Positions 1 to 6,161 are shown, counted from the first letter of the stretch. The stretch is 7,944 nt of DNA from Nitrospirota bacterium (GCA_016212685.1 JACREW010000163.1:1-7944), one strand, 5' to 3'. Made by a program: numbers and translations. The notes: generated by a model not told the origin, from the sequence alone.

Positions 1-123
1 ATTCAAGGTTACATTGCAGCCGAGGCGAATCATACGAAAAACAAAAAGCTTGAGAAGGAACTTGATCAACTTTTCGACAAGCTACAAGTGTATTTGGATA
101 CATACGATGACCAGGATGAATGA
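1..123 (+). CDS. 3' end of an unidentified gene (partial, cut by window start)
   Basis: Frame 1 is open from the first base to the TGA at 121-123 and gives a 40-residue C-terminus rich in Lys, Glu, Asp and Leu (it contains KNKKLEKELDQLFDKLQ and ends DDQDE). The heptad-like spacing of leucines suggests a charged helix or short coiled coil followed by an acidic tail. The stop overlaps the start of the next gene by 17 bases, the usual sign of translational coupling, and this is the main reason to believe the frame is real. Too little is present to name a family. If the hairpin at 371-442 is an attC site, this gene and the next would belong to the cassette just upstream of the restriction-modification cassette. 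Confidence 0.55.
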   Translation: MQGYIAAEANHTKNKKLEKELDQLFDKLQVYLDTYDDQDE

Positions 124-367
124 AAAAAAGATAGTACCTATCCGACCGTACGAGCCTTTTACAAAAGAGGCTAAGGAGAGATGGAATAAGATACCAAAAT
201 CTGCACAGACCCAAATCTTGAACAACGTATTTTGCGGAAAATGCTTGAATTCTGTCCCTATCGTTCTGAAAACAGCGAAGATGCAAAGGGATGACTTGAT
301 TCTCAGAGGAAAATGCAAAGTCTGCGGGCATGAAGTCTGTCGGCTCGTTGAACCTGAAAATGATTAA
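107..367 (+). CDS. Small putative zinc-ribbon protein, unknown function
   Basis: The product is 86 residues from the ATG at 107, or 83 from the ATG at 116. A weak GGA about eight bases upstream favours 107. The frame stays open back to position 14, but that extension lies over the end of the preceding gene and is very basic, so it is unlikely to be coding. The protein has a CGKC knuckle, about 28 intervening residues, then CKVCGHEVC, which is a plausible four-cysteine zinc ribbon. The N-terminal part (IVPIRPYEPFTKEAKERW) is polar with no membrane segment or signal peptide. The gene overlaps the end of its upstream neighbour and stops at 365-367, only three bases before an attC-like hairpin, the normal position of a cassette gene's stop. 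I do not recognise a named family. Nucleic-acid binding is possible from the ribbon but is not shown. Confidence 0.6.
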   Translation: MTRMNEKKIVPIRPYEPFTKEAKERWNKIPKSAQTQILNNVFCGKCLNSVPIVLKTAKMQRDDLILRGKCKVCGHEVCRLVEPEND

Positions 368-370
368 AAC

Positions 371-442
371 AGCTAACGAATCACTTCACTGGACGGGGAT
401 TCCGCTGCGCTCCATCTCCGCCAGTGAGCTTGGTCGTTATGT
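371..442 (+). repeat. attC-like integron recombination site 1
   Basis: This is an imperfect inverted repeat with attC architecture. The left core AGCTAAC is at 371-377 and the right core GTTATGT at 436-442. The outer pairing is TAACGA (374-379) with TCGTTA (434-439), followed by six unpaired bases on each side. The inner arms are TCACTGG (386-392) with CCAGTGA (421-427). A single unpaired A (393) follows in the left arm, then CGGGGAT (394-400) against ATCTCCG (414-420) with one mismatch, and a 13-nt loop at 401-413. Known attC sites have this order, with extrahelical bases in the left arm and cleavage between G and TT of the right core (here 436/437). It follows directly after a small gene and is matched by a second site at 2320-2391. 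Both cores deviate from the RYYYAAC/GTTRRRY consensus by one base. Confidence 0.8.
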
Positions 443-463
443 GTAAGAAAAACAGGAGATGAA

Positions 464-1246
464 ATGAATTACTGGACAAAATTAAGCACTGAATATGCAA
501 AGCAAAAATCATATTTGGATGATTTATTTCAAGTTTATCCAACAATTCCTGAAGGTATCAGAGAAATTGATAATGATAAATGGAAAACCATTAAGGAAGC
601 ATTTAACCATAAACATAATGAAAGATTGGTAAATGAATTGTTAAAAATGGATTTATTTCCTATCAAGGATTCATATATTGCATATCTAAAAAGAGACAAA
701 TCCGCTATTGAAAGGAATCCAAAAACAATAAACAGGATTGCGGGACGACTTTATGAGATGGGTCTAAATAAGATATATGAAAAATGTAGCGAACCAAAGG
801 AAACAAATAGGCAAATAGGTCCTATGTTTAAGCAATGGCTCAAAAAAAAATCCCTCGGTATTATGCCAGTTCCTTTCAATAAATTCATATCGACAAAAAA
901 AGATGCCATTCTTGATGGCACTGATAGCGAAATGATGGTATTTGCAAAAAAAGAGCTGAATTACAATCGTAATAAAGGTTTAGACTTGGTCGCAAGATTT
1001 AATGGAAAGTATGTCATCGGAGAAGCAAAATTTTTAACAGATTTTGGCGGTCATCAGAATACGCAGTTTGAAGATGCAATAAGCACCATAGAGGATACAA
1101 ATATCAATGCCATAAGATTGGCTATCCTCGATGGAGTACTTTATATCAGCGGTAACAATAAAATGTATAAATATATTTCAAATCCTTATAAAGACTATAA
1201 AATAATGAGCGCATTGGTTCTCAGAGAATTTCTATATCAATTATAG
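464..1246 (+). CDS. Putative type II restriction endonuclease (PD-(D/E)XK fold)
   Basis: The 260-residue product would cleave unmodified DNA at a site protected by the methyltransferase encoded immediately downstream. The catalytic core is visible at residues 172-189: Asp174 in GLDLVARF, then Glu187 and Lys189 in VIGEAKF, with the D-x12-E-x-K spacing of PD-(D/E)XK nucleases, followed by a polar GGHQNTQFEDA segment typical of a helix after the active site. The N-terminal half (about residues 60-125; RDKSAIERNPKTINRIAG, EPKETNRQIGPMFKQW) probably contributes to fold or DNA recognition. From memory this arrangement resembles the Tsp45I group of type II enzymes (GTSAC specificity), but that is a tentative association. 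The ATG start has a good AGGAG (454-458) five bases upstream. Position next to a DNA methylase is the strongest functional argument. No controller (C) protein gene is present. Confidence 0.8.
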   Translation: MNYWTKLSTEYAKQKSYLDDLFQVYPTIPEGIREIDNDKWKTIKEAFNHKHNERLVNELLKMDLFPIKDSYIAYLKRDKSAIERNPKTINRIAGRLYEMGLNKIYEKCSEPKETNRQIGPMFKQWLKKKSLGIMPVPFNKFISTKKDAILDGTDSEMMVFAKKELNYNRNKGLDLVARFNGKYVIGEAKFLTDFGGHQNTQFEDAISTIEDTNINAIRLAILDGVLYISGNNKMYKYISNPYKDYKIMSALVLREFLYQL

Positions 1247-1276
1247 ATACTGGAAATAGGGCAAGGAAAACTATAA

Positions 1277-2377
1277 ATGCAAAATTTACTGATAAAAGGC
1301 GACAATATTCAAGGACTTAATTACCTTTTAAAAGACAAAAAGTTGAAAGGTAAAATTGACTTGATATATATTGACCCACCATTTGCAACGAACGGTAATT
1401 TTACCATTACTGATGGCAGAGCATCAACGATAAGTAATTCAAGAAATGGTAATATTGCATATTCAGACAAACTTATTGGCAAGGATTTTATTGAATTTCT
1501 AAGAGAAAGGTTAATCCTACTAAACGATTTGCTATCTAAACGAGGTTCAATTTATCTACACATTGATTACAAAATTGGGCATTATGTAAAAATAATGATG
1601 GACGAAATTTTTGGAATAGAAAATTTCAGAAATGATATTACAAGAATAAAATGTAATCCTAAAAACTTTGACCGACTTGGTTATAGTAACATAAAAGACC
1701 TTATTCTTTTTTACACAAAATCTTCAAAATCTATATGGAACGAGCCAAAAGAAAAATATACCGAAAAAGACCTTGAAAAATTATTTTCTAAAACTGACAA
1801 GCAAGGTAGAAGATATACAACTGTTCCCATCCACGCTCCAGGTGAAACAGAAAATGGTAAATCTAATCAACCATTTAAAGGAATAATGCCACCCAAAGGC
1901 AGGCATTGGAGAACTGATGTTGAAACATTGGAGCAATGGGATAAAGAAGGTCTAATTGAGTGGTCTTCAACAGGTAATCCAAGAAAAATTATCTTTGTGG
2001 ATGAAAGAAAAGGTAAAAGAGTGCAAGATATTTGGGAATATAAAGATCCTCAATATCCAACCTATCCAACTGAGAAAAATCCAAAATTATTGGACTTAAT
2101 TATTCGTACATCTTCCAACCCTGAAAGCATAGTTTTAGATTGTTTTTGTGGTTCGGGAACAACCTTGAAATCTGCACATTTACTCAATAGAAAATGGATA
2201 GGGGTTGATCAATCAGAGCACGCAATTAAGGCAACTATTGAAAAACTTGAAACAATTAAAAGAGACCTTTTTGTGTCAAAGCCAGAATACGAATTTATAG
2301 AAATTGAAAAGAATGAAACACGTAACAAATCGCTCAACCTGACCGATATTCCGCTGCGCTCCATATCGGCAGGTTAG
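1277..2377 (+). CDS. DNA methyltransferase of a type II R-M system (beta class, N6-adenine/N4-cytosine)
   Basis: The 366-residue product transfers methyl from S-adenosylmethionine to an exocyclic amino group, protecting host DNA from the nuclease encoded 30 bases upstream. The order of motifs is that of the beta class. IKGDN lies near the N-terminus, then catalytic motif IV IDLIYIDPPF (DPPF at 33-36), the region HYVKIMMDEIFGIENFRNDI typical of this family, a target-recognition stretch around 150-240 (with GRHWRTD), YPTEKNPKLLDLIIR before the AdoMet site, motif I DCFCGSGTT (288-296) and VDQSE after it. DPPF favours adenine N6 over cytosine N4, but the sequence alone does not settle this. AAGGA at 1263-1267 precedes the ATG by nine bases. 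The last 18 residues (349-366) are encoded by the attC hairpin and are probably dispensable. The reading frame shows no break. Confidence 0.9.
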   Translation: MQNLLIKGDNIQGLNYLLKDKKLKGKIDLIYIDPPFATNGNFTITDGRASTISNSRNGNIAYSDKLIGKDFIEFLRERLILLNDLLSKRGSIYLHIDYKIGHYVKIMMDEIFGIENFRNDITRIKCNPKNFDRLGYSNIKDLILFYTKSSKSIWNEPKEKYTEKDLEKLFSKTDKQGRRYTTVPIHAPGETENGKSNQPFKGIMPPKGRHWRTDVETLEQWDKEGLIEWSSTGNPRKIIFVDERKGKRVQDIWEYKDPQYPTYPTEKNPKLLDLIIRTSSNPESIVLDCFCGSGTTLKSAHLLNRKWIGVDQSEHAIKATIEKLETIKRDLFVSKPEYEFIEIEKNETRNKSLNLTDIPLRSISAG

Positions 2378-2391
2378 CTCAATCGTTAAGA
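2320..2391 (+). repeat. attC-like integron recombination site 2
   Basis: The left core is ACGTAAC (2320-2326) and the right core GTTAAGA (2385-2391). TAAC pairs with GTTA at the base, followed by nine unpaired bases on each side. The inner arms are perfect: AACCTG (2336-2341) with CAGGTT (2370-2375), an unpaired A at 2342, then CCGATAT (2343-2349) with ATATCGG (2363-2369), enclosing a 13-nt loop (2350-2362). Total length is 72 bp, the same as site 1, and the two share ATTCCGCTGCGCTCCAT across the loop while their stems differ in sequence but keep pairing. That covariation supports a selected structure rather than a chance repeat. The methylase stop codon (2375-2377) lies inside the right arm, and the pdxJ stop codon (2386-2388) lies in the right core. 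The hairpin might also slow transcription between the converging genes, which is speculation. Confidence 0.85.
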
Positions 2392-3099
2392 CTTTTCTAT
2401 CAACCCCTTCATCTCCCTTACCGCCCTTTCAATGCCGACAAGAACAGCCCTTGCTATGATGCTGTGGCCGATGTAAAGCCCCCTTACGCCTTCTATTGAG
2501 GCGATGTTTTTTACATTGAAATAATTAAGGCCGTGTCCTGCGTTTGCGAGCAAGCCGAGCTTATTCGCGACCTTTACCGCTTCCATGACCCTGTGCAATT
2601 CCTTTTCCTGTTTCTTTCCCTTTGCATTGGCATAAAGCCCTGTATGTATCTCGACCATGTCGGCGCCGACCTCTTTTGATATATCCACGTCCATTATGGG
2701 CGGATTGATAAAAAGGCTTACCGGAATGCCCGCGTCCTGTATCCGCTTTATGGTGTCTTTCAGATTCTTTCTCTGTCCCGCCAGAGAGAGGCCGCCTTCT
2801 GTTGTAAGCTCCTGACGCTTTTCAGGAACAAGCGTAACCATGTCGGGCTTTACATCGAGTGCGATGCGCGTCATCTCCTTTGTGGCAGCCATCTCTAAAT
2901 TCAACTCGCACTGCACGACCTCCCGCAAAAGCCTTAAATCCCTGTCCTTCGCGTGACGCCTGTCTTCTCTCAGATGGATCGTTATTCCGTCGGCTCCGCC
3001 CAATATCGCAAGGGTGGCAGCCATCACGGGATCCGGCTCGAATGTCTTTCTCGCCTCCCTCACAGTAGCGACATGGTCAACATTAACACCTAAAATCAT
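2386..3099 (-). CDS. pdxJ: Pyridoxine 5'-phosphate synthase
   Basis: The 237-residue product condenses 1-deoxy-D-xylulose 5-phosphate with 3-amino-2-oxopropyl phosphate to give pyridoxine 5'-phosphate, the last ring-forming step of the DXP-dependent vitamin B6 pathway, in the cytoplasm. Family signatures are all present: GVNVDHVATVR at the N-terminus, IHLREDRRH (41-49), NLEMAAT (67-73), LVPEKRQELTTEGGL (90-104), VEIHTGLYA, NAGHGLNY (186-193) and IGHSII. By alignment from memory with the E. coli enzyme, His42, Glu69 and His189 correspond to catalytic His45, Glu72 and His193. Length is normal. The start is supported by GGAGGA seven bases upstream of the ATG (3106-3111 on the plus strand). It is the last gene of the nrdJ cluster, 11 bases after the DUF218 gene. 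Its stop codon sits at the crossover point of attC 2. Confidence 0.97.
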   Translation of the reverse strand: MILGVNVDHVATVREARKTFEPDPVMAATLAILGGADGITIHLREDRRHAKDRDLRLLREVVQCELNLEMAATKEMTRIALDVKPDMVTLVPEKRQELTTEGGLSLAGQRKNLKDTIKRIQDAGIPVSLFINPPIMDVDISKEVGADMVEIHTGLYANAKGKKQEKELHRVMEAVKVANKLGLLANAGHGLNYFNVKNIASIEGVRGLYIGHSIIARAVLVGIERAVREMKGLIEKS

Positions 3100-3110
3100 T
3101 TAAAGTCCTC

Positions 3111-3860
3111 CTAATACGCAAATTTATAAAAAAATATTCCAAGGTATTCATGCAGAGCGGCATAAGTGTTATCAAGACTGCCGGGCAGATAATCATGCCA
3201 GTTATATTTTCTATCTTTCCATGTCTTAAAACTTGCCGGAAATAGCATAACATCCATTTCAACTTTTTTAAAACTTAAAACAGAGCGCTTCATATGATAC
3301 GCCGATGTTACAAGAATCGGCTTTTTGAAACCGTTTTTTTCACAGATGGCCTTTGTATATTTGGCATTTTCGATGGTATCCCTGCTCTTGTCCTCTATTA
3401 TAATCTTACCGGAAGGGATTCCGAGATCGACAATAAATCTTTTTATAATAGGCGCTTCAGCTTGCCTGCCTTTAAAGACAGTTCCTCCTGAAATGATAAC
3501 CGGAACATCAAGTCTCTTTTGAAGCCTTACAGCGGTAACGAGTCGTGCAATCATTTCCTCCGAAGGCGCGCCGATGCCTGATAAATCCGGAACTTTGTCA
3601 TACACTCCTCCGCCTAATAGTATTATCACATCTCCGCGAGGGTTTTCCGGAATTTTAAAATCAGATTCGAGCCCTCTGAGCATTGCATCCGCTACGGGCG
3701 ATATGGACAATAACCACATGAAAATGCCTATCGACAAATTCACCATGCCTGCCTTCCATTGCTTCTTCAAGAAAAACCATATGCCGAATCCTACCAGCAA
3801 AACAATGAATATTCCCGGAGGCATAAGAAATGGTGTCAATATTTTTTTAAAAATAAACAT
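3111..3860 (-). CDS. DUF218 / ElyC-SanA-like membrane-anchored envelope protein
   Basis: The 249-residue protein has two predicted membrane helices, about residues 12-31 and 38-55, and a soluble DUF218 domain. Its motifs are DVIILLGGG (77-85), VIISGGTVFKGRQAEA (121-136), SRDTIENAKYT (159-169) and ILVTSAYHMKRS (182-193), the conserved loops of the YdcF/SanA/ElyC superfamily. The two N-terminal helices resemble E. coli ElyC, which is linked to peptidoglycan and lipid-carrier homeostasis; the biochemical activity of the family is not established. With two helices the domain would most likely face the periplasm if the N-terminus is outside, or the cytoplasm otherwise; the sequence does not settle topology. 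GGAGGA lies nine bases before the ATG. It sits 21 bases downstream of nrdJ and 11 upstream of pdxJ, consistent with co-transcription, without obvious functional linkage. Confidence 0.9.
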   Translation of the reverse strand: MFIFKKILTPFLMPPGIFIVLLVGFGIWFFLKKQWKAGMVNLSIGIFMWLLSISPVADAMLRGLESDFKIPENPRGDVIILLGGGVYDKVPDLSGIGAPSEEMIARLVTAVRLQKRLDVPVIISGGTVFKGRQAEAPIIKRFIVDLGIPSGKIIIEDKSRDTIENAKYTKAICEKNGFKKPILVTSAYHMKRSVLSFKKVEMDVMLFPASFKTWKDRKYNWHDYLPGSLDNTYAALHEYLGIFFYKFAY

Positions 3861-3881
3861 AGCGCCTCGTCCTCCTTCGGG

Positions 3882-5579
3882 CTAATCCGCGTCCGCAAAT
3901 TTGATCAACGTCCCTCTCTTCGCTCCGTACCTGAAAACGGTTATGCCCTTTACCCCTTTGTCGTAAGCCAGAAGATATGCCTTTGCAATGTCCTCCTGTT
4001 TTGCCCTATGGTGAAGGTTTATGGTCTTTGAAACCGCATTGTCCGTATATTCCTGAAAGGCTGCCTGCATTTCTATATGGTCTTCCGGAGGGATTTCGAG
4101 TGCTGTTTTAAAGAGCCTTCTCACGTCAACCGGTATCTCCTTTATCCCTTTAAGACCCCCCGTTTCATAAATCTTATTCATAAGCGTCTCGGAATAGAAT
4201 CCGCGCTTTTGCGCCATCTCTACAAAATATCCGTTTATTTCGTACAACTCGGTGTCGAGGACAAGCCTTTTATACGCGATGGCGAACAAAGGCTCTATCC
4301 CGCTCGAACAGCCGGCGATTGTCGCAAGGGTCCCTGTGGGCGCTATGGTAGTTGTAGTCGCATTCCTCACCTCCGGCATGCCCGGCGCATCATAAACTGA
4401 GCCCTTGAAATTTTGAAATACTCCGCGTTTCTTTGCCAGTTCGACCGAGGCATCTCTCGCCTTATCGGTTATAAACTTCATTATCTTACGCGCGAGATCG
4501 AATGCCTTTTTATTATTGTAAGGTATGCCTAAGAGTATAAGCATATCCGCCCATCCCATTACGCCGAGACCTATTTTTCTGTTGCCTTTATGCATCCGCT
4601 CTATTTCGGGCAAAGGATATATATTCACATCGATGGCGTCATCCAGAAATCTGACGGCAATCTTTATGTCATCGGCGAGGGCGTCATAATCGATAACTTT
4701 ATCTTTCACATATTTCGATAAATTCAGGGAGCCGAGCACGCATGCTTCGTAAGGAAGGAGCGGCTGTTCGCCGCACGGGTTCGTGCTTTCGAATTTGCCG
4801 ATATGCGGAGTGGGGTTCGCCCTGTTTATCCTGTCGATGAAAATCAGTCCGGGGTCGCCTGTTTCCCACGCGCTTTTAACTATCTCGTCAAAAACTATCT
4901 TAGCGTTGAACCTTCCTGCGGCCTCGCCGGACCTCGGGTTTATCAGATTATATTCTCCGCCCGCTTTCAATGCCTCCATAAACGCATCGGTAACGGCAAC
5001 CGATATATTAAAATTGGTGAGTTCGCCTTCGCGCCTTTTTACCCTTATAAATTCAAGTATATCGGGATGGTCTATCCTGAGAATACCCATGTTCGCCCCG
5101 CGCCGCGCTCCGCCCTGCTTGATTACTTCAGTGGCTGTATTGTAAATTTTCATGAAAGATACCGGCCCGCTCGCTATGCCGCCTGTAGACCTTACGATAT
5201 CGGCCCTGGGTCTCAGTCTCGAAAATGAAAAGCCCGTACCGCCGCCGCTTTGCAGTATCAAAGCCGCGTGCTTCAACGTGTCGAATATGCTCTTCATCGA
5301 ATCTTCCACCGGAAGGACAAAACAGGCGGCGAGCTGCCCCATGGATTTTCCGGCGTTCATAAGAGTGGGGGAATTCGGAAGGAACTTCATGGAGGTCATT
5401 ATATCGTAAAATCTGTCTTCCCAATAGCGCGGGTCGTCGTTATAGAATTTTTCAGCCTCCGCGACATTGCGGGCAACGCGCCTGAACATCTGCTCCGGCG
5501 TTTCAATAACCCCGCCCTTCTCGTCCTTCAGCAGATACCGGGCATTCAAAATTTTCAATGCATTCTCTGTGAGTTCCAT
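3882..5579 (-). CDS. nrdJ: Adenosylcobalamin-dependent (class II) ribonucleotide reductase, short form
   Basis: The 565-residue enzyme reduces ribonucleotides to deoxyribonucleotides using a thiyl radical generated from adenosylcobalamin, so it needs no oxygen. The barrel signatures are in order: LPNSPTLMNAG (67-77), Cys86 in AACFVLP, SGGGTGFSFSRLRP (111-124), QGGARRGANMG (155-165), the active-site loop NPCGEQPLLPYEAC (267-280), KIGLGVMGWAD (335-345) and IAPTGTLATIAGCSSG (412-427). Asn267, thiyl Cys269 and Glu271 form the N-x-C-x-E triad, and Cys86/Cys280 are the likely substrate-reducing pair. The protein ends soon after KGITVFRYGAKRG without the C-terminal cysteine pair that most class II enzymes use for re-reduction. 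The ATG is set by the conserved N-terminus (ELTENALKILNARYL), although no ribosome binding site precedes it. It heads the minus-strand cluster. Confidence 0.96.
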   Translation of the reverse strand: MELTENALKILNARYLLKDEKGGVIETPEQMFRRVARNVAEAEKFYNDDPRYWEDRFYDIMTSMKFLPNSPTLMNAGKSMGQLAACFVLPVEDSMKSIFDTLKHAALILQSGGGTGFSFSRLRPRADIVRSTGGIASGPVSFMKIYNTATEVIKQGGARRGANMGILRIDHPDILEFIRVKRREGELTNFNISVAVTDAFMEALKAGGEYNLINPRSGEAAGRFNAKIVFDEIVKSAWETGDPGLIFIDRINRANPTPHIGKFESTNPCGEQPLLPYEACVLGSLNLSKYVKDKVIDYDALADDIKIAVRFLDDAIDVNIYPLPEIERMHKGNRKIGLGVMGWADMLILLGIPYNNKKAFDLARKIMKFITDKARDASVELAKKRGVFQNFKGSVYDAPGMPEVRNATTTTIAPTGTLATIAGCSSGIEPLFAIAYKRLVLDTELYEINGYFVEMAQKRGFYSETLMNKIYETGGLKGIKEIPVDVRRLFKTALEIPPEDHIEMQAAFQEYTDNAVSKTINLHHRAKQEDIAKAYLLAYDKGVKGITVFRYGAKRGTLIKFADAD

Positions 5580-5585
5580 ATTGGA

Positions 5586-5598
5586 ATTATACTATAAT
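5586..5598. promoter_or_regulatory. Palindromic bidirectional -10 element between divergent genes
   Basis: The 24-base gap between nrdJ and the HD-domain gene contains ATTATA-C-TATAAT, a perfect 13-bp palindrome that reads as a consensus TATAAT on both strands (5593-5598 forward, 5591-5586 reverse). A transcription start 6-7 bases downstream would fall at about 5604-5605 forward and 5579-5580 reverse, on or next to the two start codons, so both mRNAs would be leaderless or nearly so. Neither gene has a Shine-Dalgarno sequence, which agrees. The -35 regions would lie inside the opposite coding sequences and are poor: TGAGTT at 5570-5575 forward, and nothing convincing in reverse. The call rests on symmetry, position and the lack of other space for a promoter. 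Confidence 0.6.
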
Positions 5599-5603
5599 AG
5601 CGG

Positions 5604-6155
5604 ATGGATATAATCAAGATAATAGAAAAATATTACGAGCCTGATTCAAAGGCATACCTTTTTTTAATCCACCACAGCAGGCTCGTCGCAAAGAAGGCGC
5701 TAAAAGTCGCAGAAAAGGTTAAAGAACTGAATCCCGACTTTACGTTTATCGAAGAGGCTTCGATGCTCCATGATATAGGCATATTTATGACGCATGCCCC
5801 GAAGATCGGCTGTTACGGCTTTCATCCCTACATTTCACACGGTTATCTCGGCAGGGAAATACTTGAAAAAGAGAGACTGCCTATGCATGCCCTCGTCTGT
5901 GAAAGGCATGTCGGGACAGGACTTACAATTGCCGACATCGAAACAAACGGATTTCCCCTCCCTAAAAGGGACATGCTTCCAGTAACGCTCGAAGAAAAAA
6001 TAATCTGCTTTGCCGATAAGTTTTATTCCAAAAGAGAGGACAGCCTCGCAACCGAAAAATCAGTTTCGGAGATAAGGGAAATAATTGCAAAATTCGGCGA
6101 TAATAAGCTAAAACAATTCGATGAATGGCTGAAATTTTTTAAAGAACCGTCTTAA
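5604..6155 (+). CDS. HD-domain phosphohydrolase
   Basis: The 183-residue soluble protein has the metal-binding residues of the HD superfamily: His24 (LIHHSRLV), His56-Asp57 (SMLHDIGIF), His79 (ISHGYLG), His102 (CERHVG) and Asp138 (CFADKFYSK). The spacing is that of small single-domain HD hydrolases of the HDIG type, several of which act on nucleotides or phosphorylated metabolites. The substrate cannot be read from the sequence, and no sensor or synthetase domain is attached. The ATG follows the TATAAT box by only five bases, so translation is probably from a leaderless transcript. The next gene begins 11 bases after its stop, indicating an operon. Divergence from nrdJ could hint at a nucleotide-related role, but this is guesswork. 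Confidence 0.9.
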   Translation: MDIIKIIEKYYEPDSKAYLFLIHHSRLVAKKALKVAEKVKELNPDFTFIEEASMLHDIGIFMTHAPKIGCYGFHPYISHGYLGREILEKERLPMHALVCERHVGTGLTIADIETNGFPLPKRDMLPVTLEEKIICFADKFYSKREDSLATEKSVSEIREIIAKFGDNKLKQFDEWLKFFKEPS

Positions 6156-6161
6156 AGGAGG
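6154..6161 (+). promoter_or_regulatory. Ribosome binding site fixing the TTG start of the acyltransferase gene
   Basis: AAAGGAGG overlaps the TAA stop of the HD-domain gene and lies five bases before TTG at 6167. This is a near-perfect Shine-Dalgarno sequence at good spacing, with no ATG nearby, so it identifies the rare TTG as the initiator and suggests coupling between the two genes. Confidence 0.85.

Larger units (their letters stand above)
437..2385 (+). mobile_element. Integron gene cassette carrying a restriction-modification pair
   Basis: The interval runs from the predicted crossover point of attC 1 (436/437) to that of attC 2 (2385/2386), about 1.95 kb. It holds two genes in the same orientation, with the attC at the 3' end, the standard cassette layout. 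Its A+T-rich coding style (many AAA, AAT, ATA and TTA codons) contrasts with the GC-richer genes from 2386 onward, consistent with separate origin. It is longer than most cassettes, which usually hold one gene. Restriction-modification systems are known in integron cassettes, where linked toxic activities may stabilise the array. No integrase or attI is in the window, so it could be part of a chromosomal integron or an integrase-less attC cluster. Confidence 0.72.

Noticed and set aside
14..106. N-terminal extension of the zinc-ribbon gene from ATG at 14
   Set aside because: It overlaps the end of the upstream gene in another frame and encodes an Arg/Lys-rich low-quality stretch with no start signal. 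The overlap start at 107 is more natural.
82..318. Minus-strand open frame of 78 codons opposite the zinc-ribbon gene
   Set aside because: It has no ribosome binding site, runs antisense to the better supported four-cysteine gene, and its hydrophobic composition is what the reverse of a Lys/Glu-rich gene gives.
371..442. Hairpin read as a rho-independent terminator for the zinc-ribbon gene
   Set aside because: No T run follows the stem. The cores, unpaired left-arm base and matching partner at 2320-2391 fit attC much better.
464..2377. Larger defence island or phage-exclusion system
   Set aside because: Only a nuclease and a methylase are present between the attC sites, with no further defence genes in the window. 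An ordinary type II R-M pair explains both.
4783..5597. Several open frames on both strands inside nrdJ (up to 141 codons)
   Set aside because: All lie within the strongly conserved nrdJ coding sequence, lack recognisable motifs and ribosome binding sites, and arise from its codon bias.
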